In this document: piece after piece, positions 46,737 to 56,656 of the stretch
Layout of the letters: every line of letters starts with the position of its first letter
Numbering within the stretch: the stretch's first letter is position 1
Origin: Arthrobacter sp. MYb214
GTDB lineage: Bacteria; Actinomycetota; Actinomycetes; Actinomycetales; Micrococcaceae
Assembly (NCBI RefSeq): GCF_002979865.1
Contig: NZ_PCPZ01000001.1
Coordinates: forward strand, 558,001 to 622,000
Direction: 5' to 3'
Length of the DNA stretch: 64,000 nt
Position numbers and translations under genes: made by a program
The notes under the pieces: generated by a model
What the model was told of the DNA's origin: nothing
Database searches by the model: none
What the model saw: the letters and a program-made list of their open reading frames with translations, nothing else

Positions 46737-47186
46737 TCTTGCTTTGGCAGAGAACCATAATGATGCAGCGATCTGATTATTCGGCCGCCGTGCTGAGGTC
46801 TCTCCCTTCTGCTTTTGTGGCCGAAGGAGTTTTTGCCTTAAGAGGCTGGACTCGCGTGGATGCTAGTCAAACCCCGTTGCTCACGATACCTGCGAAATCT
46901 CGCCATTTCGCGTTCATCTGCGGTTGCGGGCCAGGTTGCTTCCGCCCAAGCCATAATTCCCCGCGATCTGGCGGTTGTCCTTGTCTCGATGGGGATACTG
47001 CGAGAACGAACTCCAGATTTCATAACCGCTGCTCACCGCGCAAACGGGACATTTGTCCACGCACCGGGTTCGCACGTGATAACCATTGGCGTTTCCAACA
47101 CCACAGGCTCCCCAAGATCTTGCTCGGTCCACCGCTGACGTACCGTTAGCCCAGCCGGATACGTCAACTTCGGAACAGCTTAAATG
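46737..47186. other. 450-base stretch with possible gene debris
   Basis: Minus-strand frames around 46840-47140 are coding-like in short pieces (for example GEPVVLETPMVITCEPGAW and KCPVCAVSSGYEIW in different frames) but interrupted. No family recognised; no RNA gene found. Confidence 0.3.
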
Positions 47187-47227
47187 CCAGCAGGCCCGGA
47201 CTCTGCATGAGTCCGGGCCTGCTGGCC
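47187..47227 (-). terminator. Terminator after nrdF
   Basis: Perfect 18-base arms (47187-47204, 47210-47227) with loop TGCAT, 29 bases after the nrdF stop codon; the minus strand continues ATTTAAG. Confidence 0.85.
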
Positions 47228-47256
47228 ATCACCAATTAGGCTGAAGATTTTCTAGA

Positions 47257-48237
<981 letters not shown>

Positions 48238-48363
48238 TCATCGAAAAGCTAAATCGTATTAAGAACTTTGCTTACAACTCTACCGTTCTTTCGAACGCCG
48301 CCTGTACAGCAAGGCCCCAAGTTATTGTCAGATCGCTGACACGATCTGAGGTCGTTTTGATAT

Positions 48364-48404
48364 GCAACAGCTGCCGTTGGACGAAACCATGCGGCAGCTG
48401 TTGC
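48364..48404 (-). terminator. Hairpin between nrdE and nrdF
   Basis: Perfect 13-base arms GCAACAGCTGCCG (48364-48376) and complement (48392-48404), 15-base loop, 42 bases after the nrdE stop codon. No T-run on the minus strand, so it may be a processing or attenuation structure that sets nrdE to nrdF ratio rather than a full terminator. Confidence 0.6.
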
Positions 48405-48445
48405 GTGATGCCATTGCCCGGCTAACCGGTCAATGGATCAAGGTC

Positions 48446-50584
48446 TTACAGTGCGCAGGAAACGCAGCCTTCAACCTCGGTGCCTTCCAGCGCAAGCTGG
48501 CGAAGGCGGATGTAGTACAGGCTCTTGATGCCCTTGCGCCATGCGTAGATCTGGGCCTTGTTGATGTCACGGGTGGTGACAGTGTCCTTGAAGAACAAGG
48601 TCAGCGACAGGCCCTGGTCTACGTGCTGGGTTGCGGCAGCGTAGGTGTCAATGATCTTCTCGTAGCCGATTTCGTAAGCGTCTTCGTAGAAGTCGATGTT
48701 CTCGTTGTTCATGTAAGGAGCCGGGTAGTAAACGCGGCCGATCTTACCTTCCTTGCGGATCTCGATCTTCGCTGCGACCGGGTGGATCGAGGAAGTCGAG
48801 TTGTTGATGTACGAGATCGAACCGGTGGGAGGAACTGCCTGCAAGTTCTGGTTGTAGATGCCGTGCTCCATGACAGAAGCCTTCAGCGCCTTCCAGTCTT
48901 CCTGGGTAGGAATCTGCATGCCGTCGAACAGTTCGCGCACGCGCTCGGTAGCTGGAACCCATTCCTGCTCGGTGTACTTGTCGAAGAATTCACCCGAGGC
49001 GTACTTCGAGTTCTCGAAGTTATCGAAGGTCTCGCCGCGCTCCATGGCGATCTTGTTCGATGCAGTCAGTGCATGGAACAGGATCGTGTAGAAGTAGATA
49101 TTCGTGAAGTCGATGCCTTCTTCGGAGCCGTAGTAGATGTGCTCGCGGGCCAGGAAGCCGTGCAGGTTCATCTGGCCCAGGCCGATGGCGTGCGACTTGC
49201 TGTTGCCGTCAGCAATCGAAGGAACCGAGGCGATGTAGGACATGTCCGAGACTGCGCTCAGGGCACGGATGGCGATGTCTACCGAGGTAGCCAGATCCTT
49301 GCCGTCCATGGCCTTGGCGATGTTCATCGAACCGAGGTTGCAGGAGATGTCCTTGCCGACGGTCTTGTAGCTCAGGTCGTCAGAGAACTCCGAAGCGGAG
49401 GAAACCTGGAGGATTTCCGAGCACAGGTTCGACATGGTGATGCGGCCGGCAATCGGGTTGGCCTTGTTCACGGTGTCTTCGAACATGATGTACGGGTAAC
49501 CGGACTCGAACTGGATCTCGGCCAGGGTCTGGAAGAACTCGCGGGCGCTGATCTTCGTCTTCTTGATCCGAGCGTCGTCTACCATCTCGTAGTACTTCTC
49601 GGTGACGGAGATTTCGCTGAACGGTACGCCATAGACGCGCTCGACGTCGTACGGGCTGAACAGGTACATGTCTTCGTTCTTGCGAGCCAGCTCGAAGGTG
49701 ACATCCGGAATAACAACACCCAAGGACAGGGTCTTGATACGGATCTTCTCATCAGCGTTTTCGCGCTTGGTGTCCAAGAAGCGGTAGATATCCGGGTGGT
49801 GTGCGTTCAGGTAAACGGCACCTGCGCCCTGGCGTGCACCGAGCTGGTTTGCATAGGAGAAGGAATCTTCAAGAAGCTTCATCACCGGGATGACGCCGGA
49901 AGACTGGTTCTCGATCTGCTTGATCGGCGCACCGTGCTCACGCAGGTTGGTCAGCGATAGGGCAACGCCACCTCCGCGCTTGGACAGCTGAAGCGACGAG
50001 TTGACTGCGCGGGCAATCGATTCCATGTTGTCTTCGATGCGCAGCAGGAAGCAGGAGACGAGTTCGCCACGCTGTGCTTTGCCGGCGTTCAGGAAGGTTG
50101 GGGTGGCAGGCTGGAAGCGGCCTTCAATGATTTCATCGACCAGGTGCATGGCCAGCTTTTCATCGCCACGTGCCAGGTGCAGGGCAACCATGCATACGCG
50201 GTCTTCGTAGCGTTCCAGGTAGCGCTTGCCATCGAAGGTCTTCAGCGTGTACGAGGTGTAGAACTTGAAGGCGCCCAAGAAGGTTTCGAAACGGAACTTC
50301 TTGCCGAAGGCGTGCTTGAACAAATCCCGGATGAAGTTCATCGAGTACTGATCGAGGGTTTCACGCTCGTAGTACTCGTGCTTGACCAGATATTCAAGCT
50401 TCTCATCGAGGTCATGGAAGAACACGGTGTTGTTGTTCACGTGGTCCAAGAAGTACTGGCGAGCCGCGTAGCGGTCCACCTCAAACTGGATCTTTCCATC
50501 TGGTCCGTAAAGGTTCAGCATGGCGTTGAGGTCGTTGTAGCTCAAGCCCTGGAACTGGGCTGGGAGCTCCTTTGAGCTATTCAT
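48446..50584 (-). CDS. nrdE: Class Ib ribonucleotide reductase alpha subunit NrdE
   Basis: Catalytic subunit that reduces ribonucleoside diphosphates. 712 residues from ATG 50584 ([13 protein letters not shown]), which overlaps the nrdI stop as ATGA; an upstream TTG adds 11 residues without a binding site. Visible: active-site Cys in [18 protein letters not shown], radical Cys region NLCSEIL, the [14 protein letters not shown] loop, [18 protein letters not shown] (phosphate loop) and the C-terminal redox pair in VEGCVSCAL. It lacks the N-terminal ATP cone, as class Ib should. Confidence 0.97.
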   Translation of the reverse strand: MNSSKELPAQFQGLSYNDLNAMLNLYGPDGKIQFEVDRYAARQYFLDHVNNNTVFFHDLDEKLEYLVKHEYYERETLDQYSMNFIRDLFKHAFGKKFRFETFLGAFKFYTSYTLKTFDGKRYLERYEDRVCMVALHLARGDEKLAMHLVDEIIEGRFQPATPTFLNAGKAQRGELVSCFLLRIEDNMESIARAVNSSLQLSKRGGGVALSLTNLREHGAPIKQIENQSSGVIPVMKLLEDSFSYANQLGARQGAGAVYLNAHHPDIYRFLDTKRENADEKIRIKTLSLGVVIPDVTFELARKNEDMYLFSPYDVERVYGVPFSEISVTEKYYEMVDDARIKKTKISAREFFQTLAEIQFESGYPYIMFEDTVNKANPIAGRITMSNLCSEILQVSSASEFSDDLSYKTVGKDISCNLGSMNIAKAMDGKDLATSVDIAIRALSAVSDMSYIASVPSIADGNSKSHAIGLGQMNLHGFLAREHIYYGSEEGIDFTNIYFYTILFHALTASNKIAMERGETFDNFENSKYASGEFFDKYTEQEWVPATERVRELFDGMQIPTQEDWKALKASVMEHGIYNQNLQAVPPTGSISYINNSTSSIHPVAAKIEIRKEGKIGRVYYPAPYMNNENIDFYEDAYEIGYEKIIDTYAAATQHVDQGLSLTLFFKDTVTTRDINKAQIYAWRKGIKSLYYIRLRQLALEGTEVEGCVSCAL

Positions 50585-51066
50585 CGTTGCTGCCGGTTCT
50601 GCGACGCTGGTGTCCAAAAGGTTTCAAGCCCTTCTTTGACGTTGAGAACGTCTTCTGAGGTTCCCATAATTTCGAATGTGTAAAGCACGGGTACGTTGCA
50701 TTTCTCGGCAATGCGTTTTGCCGCAATGCAGTAGTACTCGCCAAAGTTTGTGTTCCCTGCACCGATCACGCCGCGAAGATTCACGCGGTTCGCTTCATGC
50801 CGCAGGAACTTCATGATCTGCGGCATGATCGAGCGCTTGCCACGCTCTCCGCCATAAGTGGGTATGAGCAGCACGTACGGTGCAGTTGAGATCAGCTGCG
50901 GTTCGGTCGCATAGACCGGAATCCGTGCGGCATCCATCTCAAGTTTGTCCACGAAACGCTTGGTGTTCTCCGAAACAGATGAAAAATAGATCAGTTTCGA
51001 ATCGGTGAGTTCCAGCGGTTCCTGGGCCTCAGCATGTTGCCTATCGGCAAGCGCTGCAGGTGACAT
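50581..51066 (-). CDS. nrdI: Flavodoxin-like NrdI
   Basis: Flavoprotein that activates the manganese cofactor of NrdF. 161 residues; FMN-binding [17 protein letters not shown] (about 26-42), [20 protein letters not shown] and [21 protein letters not shown] stands 9-10 bases before ATG 51066. Its stop overlaps nrdE's start by the ATGA arrangement and it follows nrdH by 42 bases. Confidence 0.96.
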   Translation of the reverse strand: MSPAALADRQHAEAQEPLELTDSKLIYFSSVSENTKRFVDKLEMDAARIPVYATEPQLISTAPYVLLIPTYGGERGKRSIMPQIMKFLRHEANRVNLRGVIGAGNTNFGEYYCIAAKRIAEKCNVPVLYTFEIMGTSEDVLNVKEGLETFWTPASQNRQQR

Positions 51067-51108
51067 TGCTTTTCGCCTCCACTACAAGCTAGCGGATGGA
51101 ATTCTTGA

Positions 51109-51339
51109 TTAGTTGGCTGGAGCCAGCAGCTCGATCTTGTCTGGGCGGAAGCCCGACCAGTGATCGTCATCGGTGATTACGACAGGTGCCTGCATGTAGC
51201 CCAAGCCACGAACGTGCTCCAAAGCTGCCGCATCCTGAGAGATGTCTACCTTGTTGTACTCGACACCCTTCTTATCCAGCGCGCGGTACGTAGCGTTGCA
51301 CTGAACGCAGGAAGGCTTCGTGTAAACCGTGATGGCCAT
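51109..51339 (-). CDS. nrdH: Glutaredoxin-like NrdH
   Basis: 76-residue thioredoxin-fold electron donor for NrdE. Redox motif CVQC (about 10-13) in TKPSCVQCNAT, GLGYMQAPVV with cis-Pro, and WSGFRPDKI, the NrdH signature. ATG 51339 (MAITVYT) is preceded by AAAGGGG; the longer frame to 51501 is not NrdH-like. First gene of nrdHIEF; the 500 bases upstream hold probable NrdR and DnaA sites. Confidence 0.95.
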   Translation of the reverse strand: MAITVYTKPSCVQCNATYRALDKKGVEYNKVDISQDAAALEHVRGLGYMQAPVVITDDDHWSGFRPDKIELLAPAN

Positions 51340-51473
51340 GTCCCTGATCCCCTTTAAAAAGTCTTGGTTTCGGCTAAGATCCCGGATTTTCGGAAAAGTC
51401 CTAGCCATCCTCTCGGATGCCTCAAAACCACTGTTTCGAGGTGCTTCTGGTGCGAGCCGCACCGACGGGTTCA

Positions 51474-51521
51474 ATACTACATCTTGTGTTTGGCGGGTCA
51501 AGCGGCCACAACATGATGTAT
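51474..51521 (-). promoter_or_regulatory. NrdR box pair A/B upstream of nrdH
   Basis: Read on the minus strand, ACACAAGATGTAGTAT (51489-51474) agrees with the NrdR consensus acaCwAtATaTwGtgt at 13 of 16 positions; CCACAACATGATGTAT (51506-51521, plus strand) agrees at 11 of 16. They begin 32 bases apart, about three helical turns, the spacing known for cooperative NrdR binding. Repression of nrdHIEF by dATP-loaded NrdR is the expected role. Confidence 0.7.
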
Positions 51522-51547
51522 TACAAGTATGTCATTCATCCACGGCA

Positions 51548-51647
51548 ACGTCCACAGGAACTGTGGATATTAACCCCCGTTTAAACCGCGATTTCTCGCG
51601 GACTCGAGACCTTTGTCCACAGGTTGGCAGAAGTCCGCTGTGGGTTA
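51548..51647. promoter_or_regulatory. Cluster of DnaA boxes upstream of nrdH
   Basis: Four box-like 9-mers in 100 bases: ACGTCCACA (51548-51556), TGTGGATAT (51562-51570), TTGTCCACA (51613-51621, the high-GC actinobacterial consensus) and weaker TGTGGGTTA (51639-51647). A further TGTGGAGAA lies at 51774-51782. DnaA control of ribonucleotide reductase genes is known in Escherichia coli; in this organism it is inferred. Confidence 0.6.
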
Positions 51648-51685
51648 AAAATTCTTCTTGTGAGATGTTCGTCGGCGTGTTCTGC

Positions 51686-51734
51686 ACCCTCCATGTAGTT
51701 CGGGGTACACGGTGTGCACCACTACATGTAGTGT
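51686..51734. promoter_or_regulatory. Second NrdR-like box pair C/D
   Basis: CCACTACATGTAGTGT (51719-51734) matches the NrdR consensus at 13 of 16 positions and is nearly palindromic; ACCCTCCATGTAGTTC (51686-51701) matches 10 of 16. Offset 33 bases. About 200 bases upstream of pair A/B. Confidence 0.55.
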
Positions 51735-51788
51735 CGCCCCTGGCACCCACAGTTTGGCCGACGCACGACCGGCTGTGGAGAACGCGCA

Positions 51789-51823
51789 GCAAGGGCAGCT
51801 GGCGATTTGCCAGCTGCCCTTGC
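51789..51823 (-). terminator. Hairpin after the YggS-family gene
   Basis: Perfect 15-base arms (51789-51803 and 51809-51823) with a 5-base loop, 31 bases after the stop codon; no T-run on the minus strand. Confidence 0.7.
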
Positions 51824-51853
51824 AACGAAGCTCAGTGGCGACGCAGAAGCGAC

Positions 51854-52591
51854 TTAGTCCGGGTAGGTGCGGGCACCGAAGATTCCCTGGCCTACACGCA
51901 CGACGGTGGCCCCCTCGGCGATGGCCAGCTCGTAGTCTCCGCTCATGCCCATGGACAGGTGCTGGAAGCTTTCAGGAGCATCCTGCTGCAATTGGTCACG
52001 GGTTTCGCGCAGCAACGCAAAGCTGCCACGGATAGATGCTTCGTCCTTGGTATTTGCGGCCATGGTCATCAAGCCCACTGGCGTCAACCGATCCAGCGGC
52101 GCCAACCCGCCAAGCAAGTCCGCTGCCCCAGCAGCTTCGATGCCTGATTTGCTTTCCTCGCCGGAGGTATTGACCTGGATGAAGACTTCGAGCGTCCGAT
52201 CCTCTGCCTCCAAACGGCGTTGCAGGGTCTGTGCCAGTTTCAGCGAGTCCAAGGCATGGAACTCATCAGCGAACTTCGCCACGAACTTCGCCTTGTTGGT
52301 CTGCAAGGGACCGATAATCGCATAACGCAGGTGCGGGAAATCCTCGCAGAAGTGCTCGTACTTGCCTTGGGCCTCTTGGACCTTATTTTCCCCCAGCGTG
52401 TCCACACCGGCAGCAATGGCCAATGCCAAGCGCTCGAAATCGATGGTTTTGGTGACCGGCAGCAGCCGAACCGAGCCAGCGTCGCGGCCGGCAGCCAGCG
52501 CCGCCGCGGCGATCTTCTGGTTGACAGCAGCCAGGTTGCGGGTGAAATCCTCGATGGTGGCCGCGTGGGTAGCGGCAGGTTGCGAAGCCAA
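51854..52591 (-). CDS. YggS/PROSC family PLP-binding protein
   Basis: 245 residues, alanine-racemase-like barrel without a second domain. PLP lysine is Lys48 in LLPVTKTIDFERL; GENKVQEAQGKYEH, the HFIGxLQTNK counterpart YAIGPLQTNKAKFV (approximate reading), VNTSGEESKSG and MGMSGDYELAIAEGATVVRVG follow. Cytosolic protein that buffers free PLP; loss disturbs amino-acid metabolism in other bacteria. The neighbours are not functionally linked except that the PLP synthase is elsewhere in the window. Confidence 0.95.
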   Translation of the reverse strand: MASQPAATHAATIEDFTRNLAAVNQKIAAAALAAGRDAGSVRLLPVTKTIDFERLALAIAAGVDTLGENKVQEAQGKYEHFCEDFPHLRYAIIGPLQTNKAKFVAKFADEFHALDSLKLAQTLQRRLEAEDRTLEVFIQVNTSGEESKSGIEAAGAADLLGGLAPLDRLTPVGLMTMAANTKDEASIRGSFALLRETRDQLQQDAPESFQHLSMGMSGDYELAIAEGATVVRVGQGIFGARTYPD

Positions 52592-52620
52592 AGCGCCAAC
52601 TTTCTTGATGTCACAAACGT

Positions 52621-52647
52621 GTTGCTGGTGCCAAGGGCACCAGCAAC
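52621..52647 (-). terminator. Hairpin after poxB
   Basis: Perfect 12-base arms GTTGCTGGTGCC (52621-52632) and complement (52636-52647) with a 3-base loop, 19 bases after the poxB stop codon; followed on the minus strand by ACGTTTG. Confidence 0.7.
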
Positions 52648-52666
52648 AAGCATAGGCATAAAAGGA

Positions 52667-54391
52667 CTAGAACAATTGCCGCCAATTGGTTTTAGCCAGA
52701 TTCAGCAGCTCGTCGCCACGCCCGGAGAGCACGGTGCGTATGGCATACAAGGCAAATCCCTTGGCTTGTTCCAACTTGATTTCCGGTGGCATCGACATCT
52801 CCTGGCGGTCGGTCACCACATCCAGCAGCGCAGGACCGTCATGGGCCAGGAATTCTTGCACCGTGGCTTCAAGCTGCGCCGAATCATCTACCCGGTAGCC
52901 CTTGAGCCCCGAGGCGGTAGCCACGGCCCCGAAGTCGGGGTTGTGCAGATCGGTGGCGTAGGTGACGAACCCGGCGGCCTTCATTTCCAGTTCCACGAAA
53001 TTCAGCGAGGAGTTGTTGAACACCACGATCTTGATCGGCAGCTTGTTCTGCGTGGCGGTCAGCAGCTCACCGAGCATCATGGCCAATCCGCCGTCACCGG
53101 CGAACGCGATAACCTGGCGCTGCCGGTCAATTGCCTGGGCGCCCAGGGCATGGCACAGTGCGTTGGCCATGGAACCGTGGTTGAAGGAGCCGAGCACCCG
53201 TCGCTTGCCGGTCATGGTCAGGTAGCGGGCTGCCCAAATCACCGGAGATCCCACATCGGCGGTGAAAATCGCATCCTCATCTGCGTGCTGGTCGATCAGC
53301 CGGGCCAGATACTGCGGATGGATTGCAGCACCCGGCTTGGAGGGCGTGGCGAGCTCGTCGAGCTTCGTACGGGTCTTGCGGTAATGCTCCACCGCTGTCT
53401 CCAGGTGCTTGCGGTGGGTCTGCACCGGCAGCAGCGCATCCAGAGCCGCCGCGGTGTCCTTCACGGTGCCCACCAGCGGGATGTCCACCCGGGTGCGCTT
53501 GCCGATCTGCTCGCCGCGGATATCCACCTGGATGATGGTCGCGTCCTGCGGGTAGAACTGCTGGTAGGGGAAGTCGGTGCCCAGCATCAGGAGCACGTCG
53601 CATTCGGCAATCGCCTTGGCGCCCGAAGCGAAACCCAGCAGGCCCGTCATGCCCACATCGAAGGGGTTCTCGTACTCGATATGCTCCTTGCCTCGCATCG
53701 CATGCACGATCGGCGCCCCGAGCTTGCCAGCCAGCGCGATCACCTCGTCATGAGCTCCTGCCACGCCCGCACCGGCCAGAATGGTGACCTTGCGCGAGCC
53801 TTCGAGGATCTCTGCGGTACGCTCCAGCTCGTCTTCATTGGGCAGCACCCGCGGGTTGGTCTTGGTGATTTCCTGGGTGGGCGTGCGTTCCATCTCCGCC
53901 AACGCGACATCGCCGGAAATCACCAGTACTGCCACGCCGCGCTTCTCGATGGCCTCGCGCATCGCAATGCGCAGCATGCGCGGCATCTGCTTGGGGTCGG
54001 AAACCTGTTCGGCATAGACCGAGCAGCCACGGAAGACTTCCACCGGGTGGGTCTCCTGGAAGTAGTTGGAACCGATCTCCTCGGTAGGGATGTGCGCTGC
54101 AATCGCCAGCACCGGCACGCGCGAGCGGTTCGCGTCGTACAGCCCGTTGATCAGGTGCAGGTTCCCCGGACCGCAAGAGCCGACGCATACCGTCAGCTCT
54201 CCGGTGATTCCGGCTTCGGCCGCCGCGGCAAAGGCAGCGGCTTCCTCATGGCGGTGGTGGACCCATTCGATCCGCCCGTTCTCCCGCAATGAATCGGTCA
54301 AGCCGTTCAGGGAATCCCCCGGAAGGCCGTAAATCCGGCGCACTCCCTGGGTATCGAGCTGTTCAATCAGGTGGTCGGCTACGGTAGGCAA
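52667..54391 (-). CDS. poxB: Pyruvate:quinone oxidoreductase (PoxB)
   Basis: Thiamine-diphosphate and FAD enzyme that decarboxylates pyruvate to acetate and CO2 and passes electrons to the quinone pool at the membrane. 574 residues, as in E. coli PoxB. Glu of the TPP-activating loop in HHRHEEAAAFAAAA, central FAD domain (IPLVGTVKDTAAALDALL), TPP-magnesium motif GDGGLAMMLGELLTA followed by FNNSSLNF; the C-terminal amphipathic stretch would bind lipid. Higher GC than the genes to its left. Starts with AGGAGG-like sequence near ATG 54391. Confidence 0.95.
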   Translation of the reverse strand: MPTVADHLIEQLDTQGVRRIYGLPGDSLNGLTDSLRENGRIEWVHHRHEEAAAFAAAAEAGITGELTVCVGSCGPGNLHLINGLYDANRSRVPVLAIAAHIPTEEIGSNYFQETHPVEVFRGCSVYAEQVSDPKQMPRMLRIAMREAIEKRGVAVLVISGDVALAEMERTPTQEITKTNPRVLPNEDELERTAEILEGSRKVTILAGAGVAGAHDEVIALAGKLGAPIVHAMRGKEHIEYENPFDVGMTGLLGFASGAKAIAECDVLLMLGTDFPYQQFYPQDATIIQVDIRGEQIGKRTRVDIPLVGTVKDTAAALDALLPVQTHRKHLETAVEHYRKTRTKLDELATPSKPGAAIHPQYLARLIDQHADEDAIFTADVGSPVIWAARYLTMTGKRRVLGSFNHGSMANALCHALGAQAIDRQRQVIAFAGDGGLAMMLGELLTATQNKLPIKIVVFNNSSLNFVELEMKAAGFVTYATDLHNPDFGAVATASGLKGYRVDDSAQLEATVQEFLAHDGPALLDVVTDRQEMSMPPEIKLEQAKGFALYAIRTVLSGRGDELLNLAKTNWRQLF

Positions 54392-54627
54392 AACATTCCT
54401 CCTGCACAGAATTTTCCAGTGGGTCTATTCTTCACCCTACTGCGCCAGCCAACTTGTGTCATGGGTTTTTGACGCTGCCGAAGGTTCCTCCCAACACACC
54501 GGCAGGTGGCGCACGCAACGAGCGCTGCCTACCGGGCAACGCCGGCTACCCCGCACCGGTCCACCCAGGTCCACCGCGCCTTCTTTCCCGGCGTCCCGGG
54601 GCCTGGGGGGAAGCGCGCCGCGGCGGA

Positions 54628-55107
54628 TCATCGATGGGAGCCAGCCGTGGTATCCAACAGCATGCGCCGGCTCAGCAGCATGGCCAAGGGAGCGGCCGCC
54701 GCCAATGCCCAGGCCGCGTAGAGCACCCGCGCAATCACGGTGCTGCCGACGCCGAAAATCAGGAAACCCTGGATGAAGACAAGGCAGAGCAGCGCCATGG
54801 GATGCGACGCGGTCCAAGCCAACACGACCCAACCGGCCAGCAGCAGCGGTCCTCCGGAGAAGAGCACCAGGCCCGGTCGCCGATCCGATAGCCGCCCTGC
54901 GCTGGTTACGCCGAGGAAGGATCCGAGCCCGAACAGGACCAGCGCGGCCCAAACCCATCCCTCGGCCACGCCGGCGGTGATAGCCGCAACCGGCGCAATG
55001 AAGGTGAACGCCGCGAAGGTGCCCCCGTTGACCAGCGCTCCCAGTGCCATGGCCAGGATGAGCGGCCGCGTGGCCAACTGGCTCAGTTCGGCACGCACCG
55101 CGTCACC
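54628..55107 (-). pseudogene. MFS exporter remnant (C-terminal half, internally deleted)
   Basis: The minus frame reads LATRPLILAMALGALVNGGT, FGLGSFLGVTSAGRLSDRRP and FGVGSTVIARVLYAA, clearly the second half of an AraJ/Cmx-type MFS transporter, then jumps to WALAAAAPLAMLLSRRM, the usual very end. The conserved GAPxxxGxFATAALNxGAALGP stretch between is missing, and the first six membrane segments have no counterpart upstream, where the cupin gene starts on the other strand. At least two deletions are needed. Only about 160 of 400 codons remain. Confidence 0.75.
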
Positions 55108-55179
55108 GCCCGGTGGACCGGGGCGTTGCCCGCCATTGGATAGGCTGGAAGCTGCAGCAGAGAACTTCAAGGAGAGACG

Positions 55180-55539
55180 ATGCCCGAACCGCGCCGCATG
55201 GCCAATACCACCGAGCTGGCCGCCGGAAAAACCAACGGAGCGATCTGGAAGCTGGAACCCGGGCAGCGCGACCTCGACGCCAACGTGATCTCGCTGGCCC
55301 CGTCCGGAGAGATCGGGGAGCACCAGGGCCCGGAGCTGGACGTGGTGCTGCACGTCTTCGCCGGCTCCGGGGTGCTGCATACCGCCAGCGGATCCATCGA
55401 GCTGGCCATCGGCGACATCATCTATCTGCCCGCCCGCTCCCAACGGCGCTTCGTGGCCGGCGAAGCGGGCCTGGGCTACTTCTCGGTGCACCAGCGCAAG
55501 AAGCGGGCCGGGCTCATGCCCGCCCTGCGTGGCAGCTAG
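55180..55539 (+). CDS. Small cupin-domain protein
   Basis: 119 residues, one cupin barrel ([19 protein letters not shown], then [19 protein letters not shown]). The metal-binding His set is partly replaced ([13 protein letters not shown]), so it may be non-catalytic or a binding protein. AAGGAGAG precedes the ATG. Divergent from the MFS remnant; tail overlaps the Cds1-like gene by 4 bases. Confidence 0.87.
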   Translation: MPEPRRMANTTELAAGKTNGAIWKLEPGQRDLDANVISLAPSGEIGEHQGPELDVVLHVFAGSGVLHTASGSIELAIGDIIYLPARSQRRFVAGEAGLGYFSVHQRKKRAGLMPALRGS

Positions 55540-56597
55540 CTCCAGGCCCCGGTCTGGATGAAGCGCTCCAGCTGCGCGGCGTAGGGCTCCAGGTCCAAGC
55601 CCTGCTCGGCCACCCACTGCTCGTTGTAGTAGGTGTTCGCGTAGCGCTCGCCGGAGTCGCAGATCAGCGTCACCACCGAGCCCTGCTCGCCGCGTTCGAG
55701 CATCTGGGCGATGATTCCGAACGCCGCGTAGAGGTTGGTCCCGGTGGAGCCGCCGGCAAAGTAGCGGGTCTTGGCGCGCAGGAAATGCATGGCTGCCAGC
55801 GAGGCGGCGTCGGGCACCTGCACCATCTGGTCGATTACCCCGGGCACGAAGCTCGGTTCCACGCTGGGCCGGCCGATCCCCTCGATGCGCGATCCCTGCC
55901 CCGTCGCGTAGCCCATGTCCCCGGTGCGCCATCCCCCGTAGAAGGAGGAGCCTTCCGGATCGCCCACGCAGATCCTGGTTTCGTGCCGCTTGTAGCGCGC
56001 ATAGCGCCCGAAGGTGGCGCTGGTGCCGCCGGTCCCGGCGCCGACCACGATCCAGCTGGGGATCGGGTGGGCTTCGGCGGCCATCTGCGCGTACACCGAC
56101 TCGGCAATGTTATTGTTCCCGCGCCAATCCGTCGCCCGCTCGGCATAGGTGAACTGGTCCAGGTAGTAGCCGCCGGTTTCGGCCGCCAGCGCGCGGGCCG
56201 CCTCATCGACCTGGCCGGCCGCGTCCACCAGGTGGCAGCGCCCGCCGTAGAACTCGATCAGCTCGATCTTCTCGCCGCTGGTGGATTTGGGCACCACCGC
56301 GATGAAGTCCAGCCCCAGCATCCGCGCGAAGTAGGCTTCGGAAACGGCCGTGGATCCGCTGGAGGCCTCCACCAGCGTGGTGCCTTCGTCGATCTTCCCG
56401 TTGACCAGCCCGTAGAGGATCAGCGAGCGTGCCAGCCGGTGCTTGAGCGAACCGGTGGGGTGCACCGACTCGTCCTTCAAATAGAGCTCGATCCCCCAGT
56501 GGGCGGGAAGTTCGAAGCGATGCAGGTGGGTGTCGGCGCTGCGGTTCGCGTCAGCGTCGAGCAGGGAAATGGCACGGCGTACCCAAAGATCTGTCAT
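55536..56597 (-). CDS. PLP-dependent cysteine synthase/desulfhydrase family (Cds1-like)
   Basis: 353 residues, fold type II PLP enzyme. PLP lysine Lys52 in [31 protein letters not shown] (substrate loop), [17 protein letters not shown] (phosphate-binding glycine loop) and the late [19 protein letters not shown]. The sequence pattern ([37 protein letters not shown]) is that of actinobacterial Cds1, a cysteine desulfhydrase releasing H2S, pyruvate and ammonia. Synthase activity cannot be excluded. Monocistronic. Confidence 0.9.
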   Translation of the reverse strand: MTDLWVRRAISLLDADANRSADTHLHRFELPAHWGIELYLKDESVHPTGSLKHRLARSLILYGLVNGKIDEGTTLVEASSGSTAVSEAYFARMLGLDFIAVVPKSTSGEKIELIEFYGGRCHLVDAAGQVDEAARALAAETGGYYLDQFTYAERATDWRGNNNIAESVYAQMAAEAHPIPSWIVVGAGTGGTSATFGRYARYKRHETRICVGDPEGSSFYGGWRTGDMGYATGQGSRIEGIGRPSVEPSFVPGVIDQMVQVPDAASLAAMHFLRAKTRYFAGGSTGTNLYAAFGIIAQMLERGEQGSVVTLICDSGERYANTYYNEQWVAEQGLDLEPYAAQLERFIQTGAWS

Positions 56598-56656
56598 GGC
56601 TCCACTCTAACCGTGGCGAACGGTTTTAACCCTGGCGGCGTGGTACCTTCGGAATC

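Noticed and set aside
48362-49960. 532-codon plus-strand open frame
   Set aside because: Antisense to nrdE, with unnatural Val/Gly/Leu-rich composition and no recognisable domain.
52220-54292. 690-codon plus-strand open frame
   Set aside because: Antisense to poxB and the YggS-family gene, spanning both and their terminator, which a real gene would hardly do.
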